Shown here in pieces: positions 23,593 to 35,225 of a stretch of 64,000 nt of DNA. A model generated the notes under the pieces. The model saw only the letters and a list, made by a program, of their open reading frames with translations. It searched no databases and was not told the origin of the DNA. The position numbers were made by a program, and so were the translations under genes. Position 1 is the stretch's first letter. Every line of letters starts with the position of its first letter. Location: NCBI GenBank assembly GCA_032158125.1, contig JASKOT010000022.1, forward strand, positions 217,470 through 281,469, read 5' to 3'. Source of the DNA: Papiliotrema nemorosa (Eukaryota > Basidiomycota > Tremellomycetes > Tremellales > Rhynchogastremaceae).

Positions 23593-25374
23593 ATGGCATC
23601 GATAAGATCATTTGCCTCTGCTTCTAGAGCATTATCCCGAAATGTCCTCACGCGACCCACCAGAGCTGCCCTCCCGCTTATCGCGACTAGGTCATACCGT
23701 CAACCTACCAGGGATCCCATGACCGGCGAAGTCATACAACTCCCCGATATCGATGTCAGTGGCCCCCGTGCTTCATATGACTGTACTGATCATAGGCGTC
23801 TTTGGTGAAGATTGAAAAGAACCCTCAACCGAAAACCCGTCCCCCATCGTCTAAACTCGTATTCGGACATACATTCACCGACCACATGCTCACCATCCCT
23901 TGGTCCTCCACCTCTGGCTGGGGAACTCCAGAGATCAAGCCTTGTGAGTTTTATTTCAGATGAGTGGTCGCCCATGCTGATGGCACAGATCAAACGCTGA
24001 ATCTGGACCCGTCCAGTACCGTTTTCCATTATGCTTTCTGCCTGTTTGAAGGGATGAAAGCGTACAGGCAAGAAGATGGAACTGTGAGACTCTTCAGACC
24101 AGACAAGAACATGGCGAGGATGAATGTTGTACGTGTCACTGCACTTTAAGTAGGGATCAACTGATGTGTAGAGCGCATCGCGGATCGCCCTTCCTGTATG
24201 TCCTCACCCTGGGTGATAAGGCACGATTCAATTGACCGAATAGACGTTCGACGGACAACAGCTAGAAGATCTCATCAAGAAGCTTGTTGTACTGGATAGC
24301 GAATGGATCCCCAAAGAAAAAGGATATTCTTTGTATATCCGTGAGTCGTCTTCATTGCCCATTGAAGGGTGAGCTGATGTCGGAAAGGACCGACATTGAT
24401 CGGAACCCAAAACGCTCTAGGTGTTGGACCATCGAGCGATGCTCTGCTCTTCGTCATCTGCTCTCCTGTACGTCATATCGTTCTCACAGGAGATCGTGTC
24501 CACTGACTTCAAGGTCGGCCCTTACTACGCTAGTATGTCTGTTCACAACGCACCGCTAGACAAGATTTAACAAATAGGTGGATTCAAACCCGTGTCATTG
24601 CTGGCGACGACAAAGTTCGTTCGCGCTGCTCCAGGAGGCACTGGTGGTTACAAGCTGGGTGCCAAGTGAGTCTCACACCTTGTGCTTAACGCTCAGTGCT
24701 GACGCATCAGCTACGCTCCGGGCGTTGTGCCTCAAGCAGAGGCGGCGAAAGAAGGCTACAGCCAGAACCTGTGGCTTCTAGGTGACGAGCACATGTTAAC
24801 TGAGGTGGGCAATTCCTCGTGCCCCACTTGATCGATCGTTTTTTGACTCTCAGGTCGGTACCATGAACCTGTTCGTTGCTTTCGAGGAACCCGACGGTAC
24901 CGTCGAGCTTGTCACTCCTCCATTAGACGACATCATCCTCCCTGGTGTCACCCGAGACAGGTGAGTGAACAGCAACCCCGTCATGCTGACAGTTAGTGTC
25001 CTCGAGTTGGCCAAAGACCACGCTAGCGGAAAGTCAAGAATACTGGGGTTACCCGAGAAGCTCAAAGTAAGCCAGCGTAAACTCGTCATGAAAGACCTCG
25101 TCGAGGCGGAGAAGAAGGGCACACTCAAGGAGATCTTTGGTACCGGAACGGCCGCTATCGTTTCGCCGGTCGACAAGTGAGATTTTTGAATCCTTCGAGA
25201 TCACAAGCTGATGCCGGTAGGATCGGGTATGAAGGCCGAGACATCCACATTCCATACGGTGAAGCAGGATCCGGCCCTATTGCGAAGGGCATCTTGGACA
25301 CGATTGTGGGTATCCAAACTGGAGACATTCCACACGAGTGGAGTGTCATCGCCAACGCGGACAAGGCGGCTTAG
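23593..25374 (+). CDS. BAT1: Branched-chain amino acid aminotransferase, mitochondrial
   Basis: This PLP enzyme transfers the amino group between Leu, Ile or Val and 2-oxoglutarate. The N-terminus [20 protein letters not shown] continues with Arg, Ser and Ala and no acidic residue, an evident mitochondrial presequence. Family blocks seen in order: [40 protein letters not shown], the PLP-lysine region [32 protein letters not shown], and the end [11 protein letters not shown]...[11 protein letters not shown]. About eight short introns split the gene. The start is the ATG directly before the presequence; the stop is TAG at 25372-25374. S. cerevisiae has a mitochondrial (BAT1) and a cytosolic (BAT2) form; the presequence supports BAT1. 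Confidence 0.95.
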
Positions 25375-26743
25375 ATGGGTTGGAAAATTGCATGGAGAGA
25401 AGTTGAACAGGGGGGACATATCTTGGTAGCTTTCTCGGACATCTTGCATCATGCACAAGCTGCTACATGAACGAGGCGGAACAAGTCGCCATTGCAATTC
25501 GGGAGTACACGGTCACACGAGTTCAGAGATGCGGGGCGGGCTCACGCCAAGATGCCCCGCCTGGACCGATCTTCTGGGGATTGGGGAAAGACAAGTACCG
25601 CCAAGTCTGAGCTGAGCGATTTACATGAGCATCCGACCAATGAGTGCCGACTCATAGGTCCGAACGGGGCTTGGGTGTCCGCTAAAATGCGAGAGGACAT
25701 GTGGGGGGATCTACAAAGCGAGCACCAAGGCGTCGGTCGACATACGATACGTTATTTCGAATGAGACAGTCTGGGCGAATTATCTTGGCTTTCTTTCACT
25801 CTGAATTTCGGTTTTTGGGATTTTTAGTCGTCTCCTTTTTTCGCCTTTTCGTGCATGTTCGTTGCTCATGATCTCTTTGGGGCAAAAGAGGGGTCCAACA
25901 GGGATCCAGACAGACGTGCTGAGATTCTCAGTCTCGAGAATTCTGGGATGACTTGGTTGAGCTGGAATTTTGCGATGTCTTCGTATGTAGCGGTGTCGAC
26001 TCAAGTGCGAGTTCAAAGTGGCATCAAGCCGGATCTTCGGTCCGATGCGATCGATGTGGATCATTGCTTCGAGTAGCTCTTCCTCGCTGATCGGTCAATT
26101 TCGACTTCTGTATTGCGCTTCGTGCAGTTTTCTATGCACTCAAGGATGTGCACAAATTCAGATGGCTTGTGAGAATTGCACTACCAGGTGGAGTCGAGGG
26201 GAGAGCGCGGGGTTTCGAGTTGTCAGTAGTACTTGCCTGACCAGGAAACACGACTATGTCACACGCTATAGATCGTCTCTGATAGTGTACATCTTACTAG
26301 GACCCTTCAGATGTCCAACCCCAGCGGACTCCGTCTTCTTGACTGTGGTACTCAACAGGACTTGGTGGGAGAGTTCAGGTTAAGCGCACTTAAGCGCCAG
26401 CAGGAGATCTCGATCCGCTACTGAGCTACCTTCAAACATTCTACCGTCAACAGCACTCGCATCCTGGGCACGGCGCGAGGCTAATCCAAAGTCCTCCACC
26501 ACACCTCCACATGGCTGTCCGGCCGAGAGCTGCCTAAACATACATACATAGATCCAAGGCAGCTGCAAGTGCCACGCCGGATCTTGAGGGATCTCATCGG
26601 TTACCGCGCGATAAGACCAGACGCTTAAACTCGGATCTTCCGAGATTGTACTGTATGCACTTATAACCGTCTGAATGTATGTACTTTAATGAGTATGACT
26701 ATTCGACTCGTGAACCTCCTCACTCGCCCAAGCGACTGACACC
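25375..26743. other. Intergenic region, 1.4 kb, no gene seen
   Basis: Short frames on both strands have neither splice support nor recognisable protein sequence. The segment carries the BAT1 3' end and the promoter of the DUF3445 gene. A T-rich patch lies near 25780-25850. No tRNA-like B box was found. Confidence 0.4.
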
Positions 26744-28366
26744 ATGATCACTCAAGCGTTGCTCTCGGCCCTGGTGCTCTTTCTAGCTGGATATTTCGCT
26801 CATCGGACATTCGTCGGTTCTCCCGTCAAGGCCTCTCCGACAACACAGCGAGGGAAGACCAAGCTTGTCGTACCGGGAACTCGATCAGGATGGTTGACTG
26901 AAGCACCTGATGGACGTAGATGGGGTCATTGGATCCCGTCCTCATATAGGATGCCAAAGATCGATCCTTGGACAGACTTTGATATACACTCCACTCCGCC
27001 TGTGCGTGTGACTTGCATAGTTTACAGAGCGACGTAGTTGACGGGTAGCCGATGTACAGGGCGTTCAAGTACAAGCATACGGTGATTATGGACGCCAAGT
27101 CTATGCCGTGGAACGACTGGATAGAGCTTGATAGAGATTTCCCGAGGTATTTCGCTTTGAGACGTCAACGACTCGAAGATCGGGGTAAGAAGATCTACGG
27201 GACTTTGCCCGGTGCAGAGAGGGCAGCGTAGGTCGCGTTGGAGCTTGGGGGTGGCGCTTATACCCAGGCAAGAGCTTTGCCTCGAGATGGCGGAATATCT
27301 TAGTGCTCGATATCCCATGATATACTCTGTTCAGCGCAGACCCACAAAACAAGGGAGCTGGTTCGACGAACCGAACGAGATCTGTTCTGTCGAGATGAAG
27401 CCGTTTGGAGTAAAGTTTGATCTGGACAAGGAGGATCCTATGGTCGTCGCTGGGTTGTTGACGCCCGTCGATTTGGCCGTAATGATGGAAGGGGAGGATT
27501 CGCTTTATTATATGAAAGCGGGCTTTATCGCTCTAGCGGGATCGTGGCGGTTTGAAGATAAGAGTCAGTATAGACGTTACAGGTGGAATTTCGCGCTGAT
27601 GCGGATCAGTTGGACGGGATTTGTATTACATTCATACGAGTGGGCATGTGCCTGAGTGTGAGTAAAGTCCAACTTCGGGTAACAAGGAGACGAGACTGAC
27701 TGGTCAGACAAGGCGAAGCTCGATCTTCCGATGACTAGGTATGTTGAACAACGCTCAGGTCACTGCTTGGGGTGCTTATGGATAAGATACCATCAACGTT
27801 TGACACCCGAGAATCCTGGCTGGCGCAACAGTGAGTAATTCTCAGGTAACAAACCGTGCGCTGACATGGGCAGACTACACGATTACACTGGATTCTGGGC
27901 AAGACGAACTTGCCTGGTCTGAGTCAACCAAAGGACCTGAAGACCACTTTAATCAATCTCTAAAGGGTCCTGATCCTTTAGCATTGGCAGACGGAACGCT
28001 CAAAGCTCCTGAAGCGAGTACTGATCCGACCAAGATCCAAATTCGACAAGAACGGCAAACATTACGTCGATTACCCAGAACCGGAGCGGTCGTCTTTACT
28101 GTACATTCGTATACCGAGCCGATACTTGATATTGTCAAAGAGACGGGAGTAGCAGGCCGACTGGCTAGTGCTATCACAAGCTGGAAAGGGGAGGTCGACC
28201 TGTGAGCCCATGGGATGGATGAGCGAGTGGCTAATGTGGCAGGCACAAGAATGGGTCGTTGTACAAGGAACTGCTTGTCCCGTGGCTTTCAAACATGCAC
28301 CGAGAGCAGGTAGAGCAGGGCTTGACGACAGACGGTCAGGATCCAGAGTGGAAGTACCCCTATTGA
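26744..28366 (+). CDS. Membrane-anchored DUF3445 protein, heme-dependent oxidative N-demethylase family
   Basis: Proteins with DUF3445 are related to heme-dependent oxidative N-demethylases. Joined exons match the family in order: YRAFKYKHTVIMDAKSMPWN, WIELDRDFPRYFALRR, GLLTPVDLAVMMEGED, YYMKAGFIALAGSWRFEDKI, YYIHTSGHVPEYKAKLD, NPGWRNNYTI, ELAWSESTKGPEDHF, RQTLRRLPRTGAVVFTVHSY and GVAGRLASAITSWK. A last intron (donor in the Leu codon at 28201) leads to a C-terminal exon ending EWKYPY, stop at 28364-28366. The N-terminus MITQALLSALVLFLAGYFAH is a hydrophobic signal-anchor, so the enzyme is probably membrane-bound, facing ER lumen or cytosol. About seven introns. Substrate unknown. Confidence 0.86.
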
Positions 28367-31074
28367 CGAGCCTTCTGTAAAGCGATAGAGTCGATGTATC
28401 AGCGACAAAGTGGAGGTGCCACACATTCAGCGCAGGTCTCAAAATCGCTCTAGCCGGTGCCCGAACCGTTCGGTCAAGCTTACAAATGACATCCATATCA
28501 TCCTTTGTCATCGTCGGGGTGCTGTGCCGAGTGTCAATACATTTCCCTCATCACTAATCACCGACGCAGGTGTTTCATCTACCGCACGAGAGACGAGGCC
28601 AAAAAGCGATACGGCCTGCCAAACCCGGAGTTTCACTGATGTGCCGAAATTTCAGCTTCGTTTGAAAAATTCTCAGAATTTCTGATTTTCCTCATTTCGA
28701 AGAGCAAGCCGTATCAAGGCTCATCACTTCCCTCAAGGGTTTTTGGAGACCGTAAACCGTTCCAAGCGAGCTTCTGTGAAGCAAACAACGGAAAAGAAGG
28801 GGGGGTCTCATGTGTATCCCGCCGAGCCCCTCGATAGAAGGCTCCCATACCGGTCCGCTTCGCTTGGAATACATAGGGTCAACTACCGCCCACAGCCTTG
28901 CCTAGTGTTTGGGATCCGCCCATGATCCAGGATCGCTCAGGATTCATTTGCAGTGCGTTTCGTTGCGTCATCAAGCGCGTGAAACAATCACGCGGTATTA
29001 AGACGGCCGAAGCCGAGGGTGTGTCACCTTGCTGACGATGTGGATGTCGGGCCGAGCAAAGACCCAATTCAGAGTCGATAGATTCCAGAGCTGTGTGTTT
29101 TTATTTGGAAGAAACTCAGGACGTTGTCTCGTTTCGTCCGAAAGAAGGGTCTGAAACGGCCGTGAGATGTTATGAGTCAAAGTCGGTGAGCTCGAGTTGG
29201 ACATTGTGGCCTATTCTGAGCTGTCCATGTACCGAAATGAACAGCTGGTTATCGACCAATCAACGCACGACACTTCAGACATGAAGAAGTCAAACGACCA
29301 TTTTGGCACGATGTGTCCGATGAAGGGGTGATATTCGATGCTCACAGACACAAACGGCAGATGATCATGGTGGGAACTCATCAAAGAGCAGGAACGGGAT
29401 TCACAAGCGCTGGCCTGAGAGAGCGTTCCTTTTGAATTACGACTCGTGTAGATCACTTGACTACGAATCTGCATGTCCTTAAATCACGATCCCGTTCATT
29501 TGGGTCCTCTGCGGTTCAACCTCGGTGTGCCGATCTCCATGTTCCTTCCAGGCGAGCCCCGTGATCGACATGTTCTGAGTCCCGGGCGGTAACTTGTGTC
29601 AAGGACACTCCGAGATCAGCTGATATAATGCCCGACTTATGCGTGGTGAATGCTTAGTGCGACGCGAGTCACGTCGTAGAACAAGCAACTTCGCCAGAGG
29701 TTGTCGCTGATAAGGTGTACTTGCCTGTGCCAAACTCACCATTTGCCGCAATATGAAACGAAATCTCCGAGGATTAGAGTTTTGCAGCGTGATGGCCCCA
29801 CCATTGCCCTCGGCCATGTGCCACGAAGGGCGGGGCATGATCAAACCGATGTAGGGATTCACTCACCGAAGAGGGAAATGACCCATTCCCATTGGTCAGA
29901 GCAGCTCACACCCCTAGAAAGCCGGCCTTGCCCTGACTGTGGTGGTCTTGACAAACAAAGGTATGACCGTTTCCAAAGGATTCAAAAGGCGGTAAATCAC
30001 TTTCCGTTGCATGGAGATTCCCCTTAGCGCCTGCACTGAGGACCTAGTTGGCATTCCAAGCTATTGGGGAGTCTCGGAGAGATGTGCACTTCTTGGCGAT
30101 CTCCAACTCTCAGCAACCCGAGTCGTTGTGGGCGACTGTCACCCACGGAGCAGAGTCGCACGCGGGTTTCAAGGGGAAGTTTAGCAGTTGAATAGTGGGG
30201 GAATTTCGCACCAACAGAAAAAAAAAACCCGCCTGTGACGGAAGCCCTGAGAATTTTGACAGTCCGATTAGGGTGCCAGGGGTAGCTTTCCCTTGTTCGA
30301 TGCGGTCACTACGTAACCAGTATCCGATATCTATGACAACTGATGCGGCATTTCAATTCTCCAGCCACCTCGGATTCTGCAGTATTCCCAGTGTTCCCTC
30401 GGCTGTTGCCCTTGCTATGATACGGAAATTCTGGTACCCCTTGACTCTTTGCGGCAGAATTTATCATAGGGTGGTCGTAGGCTTAACCCGATCCCGCGGC
30501 CTTGGGATTAAAAAAAAAGCGAAGTACGGGGGTTGTATGGGTAGAGGAAATTGCCCCTTTTGTGCTAAAACCACCCCCACTCTACCTTTGTCACCTACCC
30601 AAACAAGCACCCATCCAATCGCATCCACTTTTTTCACACCGACCCAAACCCCCCCCCCCCTCTTGCCCATTTAATCCCACCCACCATCATCATCTCCCCC
30701 CCTCTTCACCATCTCACAACCTCCCTTTTTTTCTCTCTCCCCCTCTCTACACCGTTTGCATCTGCATACAACTCTCGCCTCCTCCCTCTTCTCTCCCCTC
30801 CTCTCCTCCCTTTGTACTTTCGAGTCCAATAGCGAGCGCAGTCTGATTCACAATCCATCAGAATCAACGACTCAGCCCAACTCTCGCTACCTTGGCACAA
30901 ACCAACCACCCAAACAAAGTAGACCATAACAAACCTCTTTTTACTGGTTTGTGAGATCGCTTTCGTTTCTTTTTACTTTTACACTCAATAGCCCATCTCC
31001 CGCAGATCGATTTATCATCGTCTGGGGCTTTTTTTCATCCCTTCACATAAACAACCCACATCACCTCGACCATC
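28367..31074. promoter_or_regulatory. Long gene-poor region and promoter of PMA1
   Basis: 2.7 kb hold no supportable gene. The last 500 bases (30580-31060) are strongly pyrimidine-rich on the plus strand, with C and T runs, as expected for the promoter and leader of a very highly expressed gene. A 15-base palindrome AAATTCTCAGAATTT lies at 28667-28681. An inverted CCAAT (ATTGG) occurs near 29890. The great length compared with other intergenic regions here (mostly 0.3-1.2 kb) suggests an extended PMA1 control region or unrecognised non-coding RNA. Confidence 0.5.
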
Positions 31075-34000
31075 ATGTCTGCCCCTCACGAGAAGGTCGG
31101 ACATTCCGAGGAGGTTCCTGTCAAGTGAGTCCCCCCTCATCTTACTTGTCCCCTCGACAGGGAGATCCACCTCCTTTTGAGGGGACGAGTTTCGACTTGT
31201 TTACGTCCATTTGCTGACTTGTCTCAGGGAAACTGTCGGCTCCACCCCAGCTGGTTAGTCACCCATCCATGCATATCGGCGCTCCCCCCGCACGTGCTGA
31301 CCACCCTAGCTGAGCCTGCTGCCGCCGAACCTGAAAAGAAGAAGCGAGAGTACAAGGATATGGAGGAGAAGCACGACGGTGACCTTCACGCCAAAGTTGA
31401 CATGAACACTGTAAGTCTAAAAATACACACCTCGATCAAAACACAAAACATTTGCTAAGCAGTCCAGATCCAATTCACCGCTACCGACCTTTACGACAAG
31501 GACAAGGTCGATATCGAGCACATTGTCATGGAGGAAGTCTTCCAACTCCTCCAATGTGACGACAAGGGTATCTCCGACGAGGAGGCCGCTCGACGAATTG
31601 GTATCTTCGGTCCCAACAAGCTCGAGGAGAAGAAGGAAAATGTCATCCTTCAATTCTTGTCGTTCATGTGGAACCCTCTCTCATGGGTCATGGAGGGTGC
31701 CGCCCTCGTCGCCATTGCCCTTTCCAACGGTGGTGGTGAGCCCCCAGATTGGCAAGACTTCGTCGGTATCGTCCTTCTCTTGCTGGTCAACTCTACAATC
31801 GGTTTTGTCGAGGAACGAAATGCTGGTAACGCCGTCAAAGCTCTCATGGACTCCCTCGCCCCCAAGGCTCGAGTCAAGCGAAACGGTGCCTGGAGGGAAG
31901 TCGAGTCTGCCGAGCTTGTCCCCGGAGACTTGGTCGCCTTCAAGCACGGTGATGTCTGTCCCGCCGACTGTCGATTGGTTGAGGCCATTGATGTTTCCAT
32001 GGACCAAGCCGCTCTGACTGGAGAGTCTCTTCCCTCCGGAAAGAAGCTCGGTGACGAGTGTTTCTCTGGTTCCACCTGTAAGCAGGGAGAGGCCGAGGGT
32101 GTTGTCATCTCCACCGGTCCCAACACCTTCTTCGGTCGAGCTGCCACCCTCGTCGGTCAAGACAACGACCAAACCGGTCACTTGCAAATGGTCCTCGCCA
32201 GAATCGGTTCTTTCTGTCTCGTCTCTATCGGTATCTTCGTCTTGCTCGAGATCCTTATTCTCTACGCCGACTTCCGATACTCTTACCGACGAGGTCTTAA
32301 CAACATCCTTGTGCTTTTGATCGGTGGTATCCCCATTGCCATGCCTACCGTCTTGTCGGTCACTCTCGCTGTCGGTGCTCAACAGCTCGCCAAGCACAAG
32401 GCCATCGTCACCCGAATCACTGCCATTGAGGAGCTTGCCGGTGTCACCATCCTTTGTTCCGACAAGACTGGTACCCTCACCACCAACAAGCTCACCATTG
32501 ACAAGGAGAACGTCAAGTGCTACTCCAAGTGGGATGTCGAGGGTGTCTGTCTTTTGGCCGCCTACGCTTCGCGAACCGAGAACCAAGATGCCATTGACGG
32601 TTGTGTCGTCGGCACTCTCGGTGATGTTTCCAAGGCTCGAGAGGGTATCCAGCTCCTCGACTTCAAGCCCTTCAACCCTGTCGACAAGCGAACCGAGATT
32701 ACCTACCGAGATGACCGAGATGGAGGCAAGCTCAAGCGAGCCACCAAGGGTATGACTGGTATCATCATCGAGCTCGTTTCCCGAAACAAGACTTCCGAAC
32801 TTGAGGACCAACTCGAGGCTGATGTCGAGGAGTTTGCCCGACGAGGTCTCCGAGCTCTCGCTGTCGCCTACGAAGATGTCAACGGTACTGAGAAGGACTC
32901 TCCCGGAACTGGTTTCGAGCTCGTTGGTCTCTTGTCCATCTTCGACCCTCCACGATCGGACACCAAGCAGACCATCGACGATGCCATGGCTCTCGGTGTC
33001 AAGGTCAAGATGGTTACCGGTGATCAACTCGCTATTGCTAAGGAAACTGGTCGACGACTTGGTCTTGGTGACCACATGTACCCCGCCAAGGTGCTCAAAG
33101 AGGGACCCGCTGCCGGTGGCAAACACGCCAACTTGGACGAGATGATCATGGATGCTGATGGATTCGCTGGCGTCTTCCCCGAGCACAAGTTCGAGATCGT
33201 CAAGCGAATTCAAGGTCTTGGTCACTTGTGTGCTATGACTGGTGACGGTGCCAACGATGCTCCTGCCCTTTCCCGAGCCAACGTCGGTATCGCCGTCGAG
33301 GGTGCTACCGACGCTGCTCGAGGTGCCGCGGATATCGTCTTGACCGAGCCCGGATTGTCTACCATCGTTCACGCCATTTACGGATCTCGAGTTATTTTCC
33401 AGCGAATGCGAAACTACGCCGTCTACGCCTGTGCCGTTACCATCCGAATCGTCGTTTGTTTCGCCATCATGGCCTTCGTCTGGCAATTCGACTTCCCCTC
33501 GTTCATGGTTCTTATCATTGCTGTTCTTAACGACGGTACCATCATGACCTTGTCTCTCGACCGAGTCTTGCCTTCGACCACTCCCGACTCTTGGGACTTG
33601 GCCGAGGTCTTCGCTTACGGTATCGGTTACGGTCTCTACTTGTCTGCCTCTACCATTGCCTTGTTCGCCGTCATGCACCACACCGACTTCTTCGAGAACA
33701 AGTTCGGTGTCGAGCCCTACTCCCGAGTTGATGTCAACGACCGAGGAGGACACATGGTCATCTACCTTCAAGTCGCCATCATCTCTCAAGCGCTTATCTT
33801 CGTCACTCGATCTCACGGTCCTTCGTGGACTGAGCGACCATCCTTCGCGCTCATGGGTGCCTTCTGTCTTGCTCAATTGATCTCTTCGATCATTGCTGCT
33901 TTCGGAGATTGGGGTTTCACCAACGTGCACGGTGTCTCTGGTGGATGGATCGGTATCGTTTGGGTTTGGAACATTGTCTGGTACTTCCCTCTCGACTTGG

Positions 34001-34284
34001 TCAAGTTCGGTCTCAAGAAGTCGATCATTGCCTACCTGCAAAAGCGAAAGGCCGCCAAGACTCCTCCTGCCATTGTCGACGAGAACGGAGAGCGATTGGT
34101 CCGAACTGCTTCTCGACATGAGTCGCTCTACTCGAACCGAACCTCGTTCCTCGGCCGAGCTGCCAACCGACTCAAGGGTGGAACGAAAGTTTCCATGTCC
34201 AAGAACGAGCTTCAACGATTCTCCAGTATCCAGGCCCAACAGTCTGGTGCCGCTCTTCAACGAGGTTCTTCTCGAGCTCATTAA
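31075..34284 (+). CDS. PMA1: Plasma-membrane H+-ATPase (P3A type)
   Basis: PMA1 pumps protons out of the cell, driving nutrient uptake and setting cytosolic pH. Exons are 31075-31124, 31228-31253 (only 26 bases), 31310-31410 and 31468-34284, giving 997 residues, the usual length. The phosphorylation motif CSDKTGTLTTNKLT, the dephosphorylation loop LTGES, MVTGDQLAIAKETGRRLG and MTGDGANDAPAL are intact, as are ten expected membrane segments around NPLSWVMEGAA, LLIGGIPIAMPTVLSV and the C-terminal half. The C-terminus holds the regulatory region with RTASRHESLYSNRTSFLG and further Ser-rich sequence, ending LQRGSSRAH. Codon use is extremely biased (CGA, GGT, CTC/CTT, GCC/GCT), typical of top expression. 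This bias also leaves the antisense strand free of stops for 2.6 kb. Confidence 0.98.
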
Positions 34285-35225
34285 ATGGCTCGCCTCTAGT
34301 AATCTTCTTCACCGACCCTCCTAAAATATAGACACCTCCCCTCGCGCTCTTCCCCGAATGTCGTAAACCTGGCGCGACGTCTACCGCATCATCCTTTAGC
34401 ATCGTCATCTACCGAAACTCTTCCCATCCTATTGGTTATGCAAAGAAATATTCTCGGCAATCAAGAATGTGTTTTGTTTCTGTTTCGCCACTACCTTCAT
34501 CCCTTGTCTTTAATTTGAAATCCAATCATCCCAATCTTCTTCCCTTACACCTTTTGCGAGATTTGTTCGTAGCATCGTATGCAGAATGATCCGGTTAGAG
34601 CCAAAGCAGGAGCAGTTTGCAGGTTGTCACTTTTGAGCTCCACTTGACCAGATACCGGTACTGCATCCCAAAATTGATTTACTTGATTCCCCCTCTTCTA
34701 CTTTCGCTTGTTCACTAAATGTCGCATTCGTCTGTCGAAGGGCCGCTTGCAGAAAAATGGACATGCCTTGCTCGCTGCATTCGTCGAGCAGGGCAACAGC
34801 TCGAGGCAATCACAAATTATACACATATGCGGCTATCCACCGCGTACTGATCGTTTCCGAAAGAGCTCACAGGTGTTCTCCCTCTAGGCTTTCAATATCC
34901 CGCCGCAAGATCGTCAAGATCATCCTAGTCCCGGAACCTTTGCTATGTATTAAGCAACGGGTATATATCTAGGAGGTGATGTGATCCTCATGCTGCGTGG
35001 GGACGGTCGCGAGGTGATATTGACAGTGTTTGATGCGTAGGTGGTCTGTGCGCACCAACAGTGTGGGGTGGTGGTGCCTGTAAGTGTGGATGATTCACTT
35101 TGCCTCTCCTACCGATCCTTCCTTTCCATCCTCCTTTCCCTCTCTTCTTCATCTCTCTGTCCTGCTCTCACAACTCAACCCAACTCAACACCGCTTACTC
35201 GTTCTCCCAGACTGACTGCCGGACC
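34285..35225. other. Intergenic region downstream of PMA1
   Basis: 941 bases with the PMA1 3' untranslated region at the left and a C/T-rich promoter and leader (35090-35220) of the next gene at the right. No gene seen. Confidence 0.45.

Noticed and set aside
28660..28690. Heat-shock element in the PMA1 upstream region
   Set aside because: TTC and GAA units around the AAATTCTCAGAATTT palindrome are spaced by three bases, not the two of canonical elements.
31681..34281. 866-codon open frame on the minus strand opposite PMA1
   Set aside because: It mirrors the extreme codon bias of PMA1: sense codons that would give antisense stops (TTA, CTA, TCA) are avoided. Its product is low-complexity Ser/Asp/Gly/Val sequence without domain, and the sense gene is certain.
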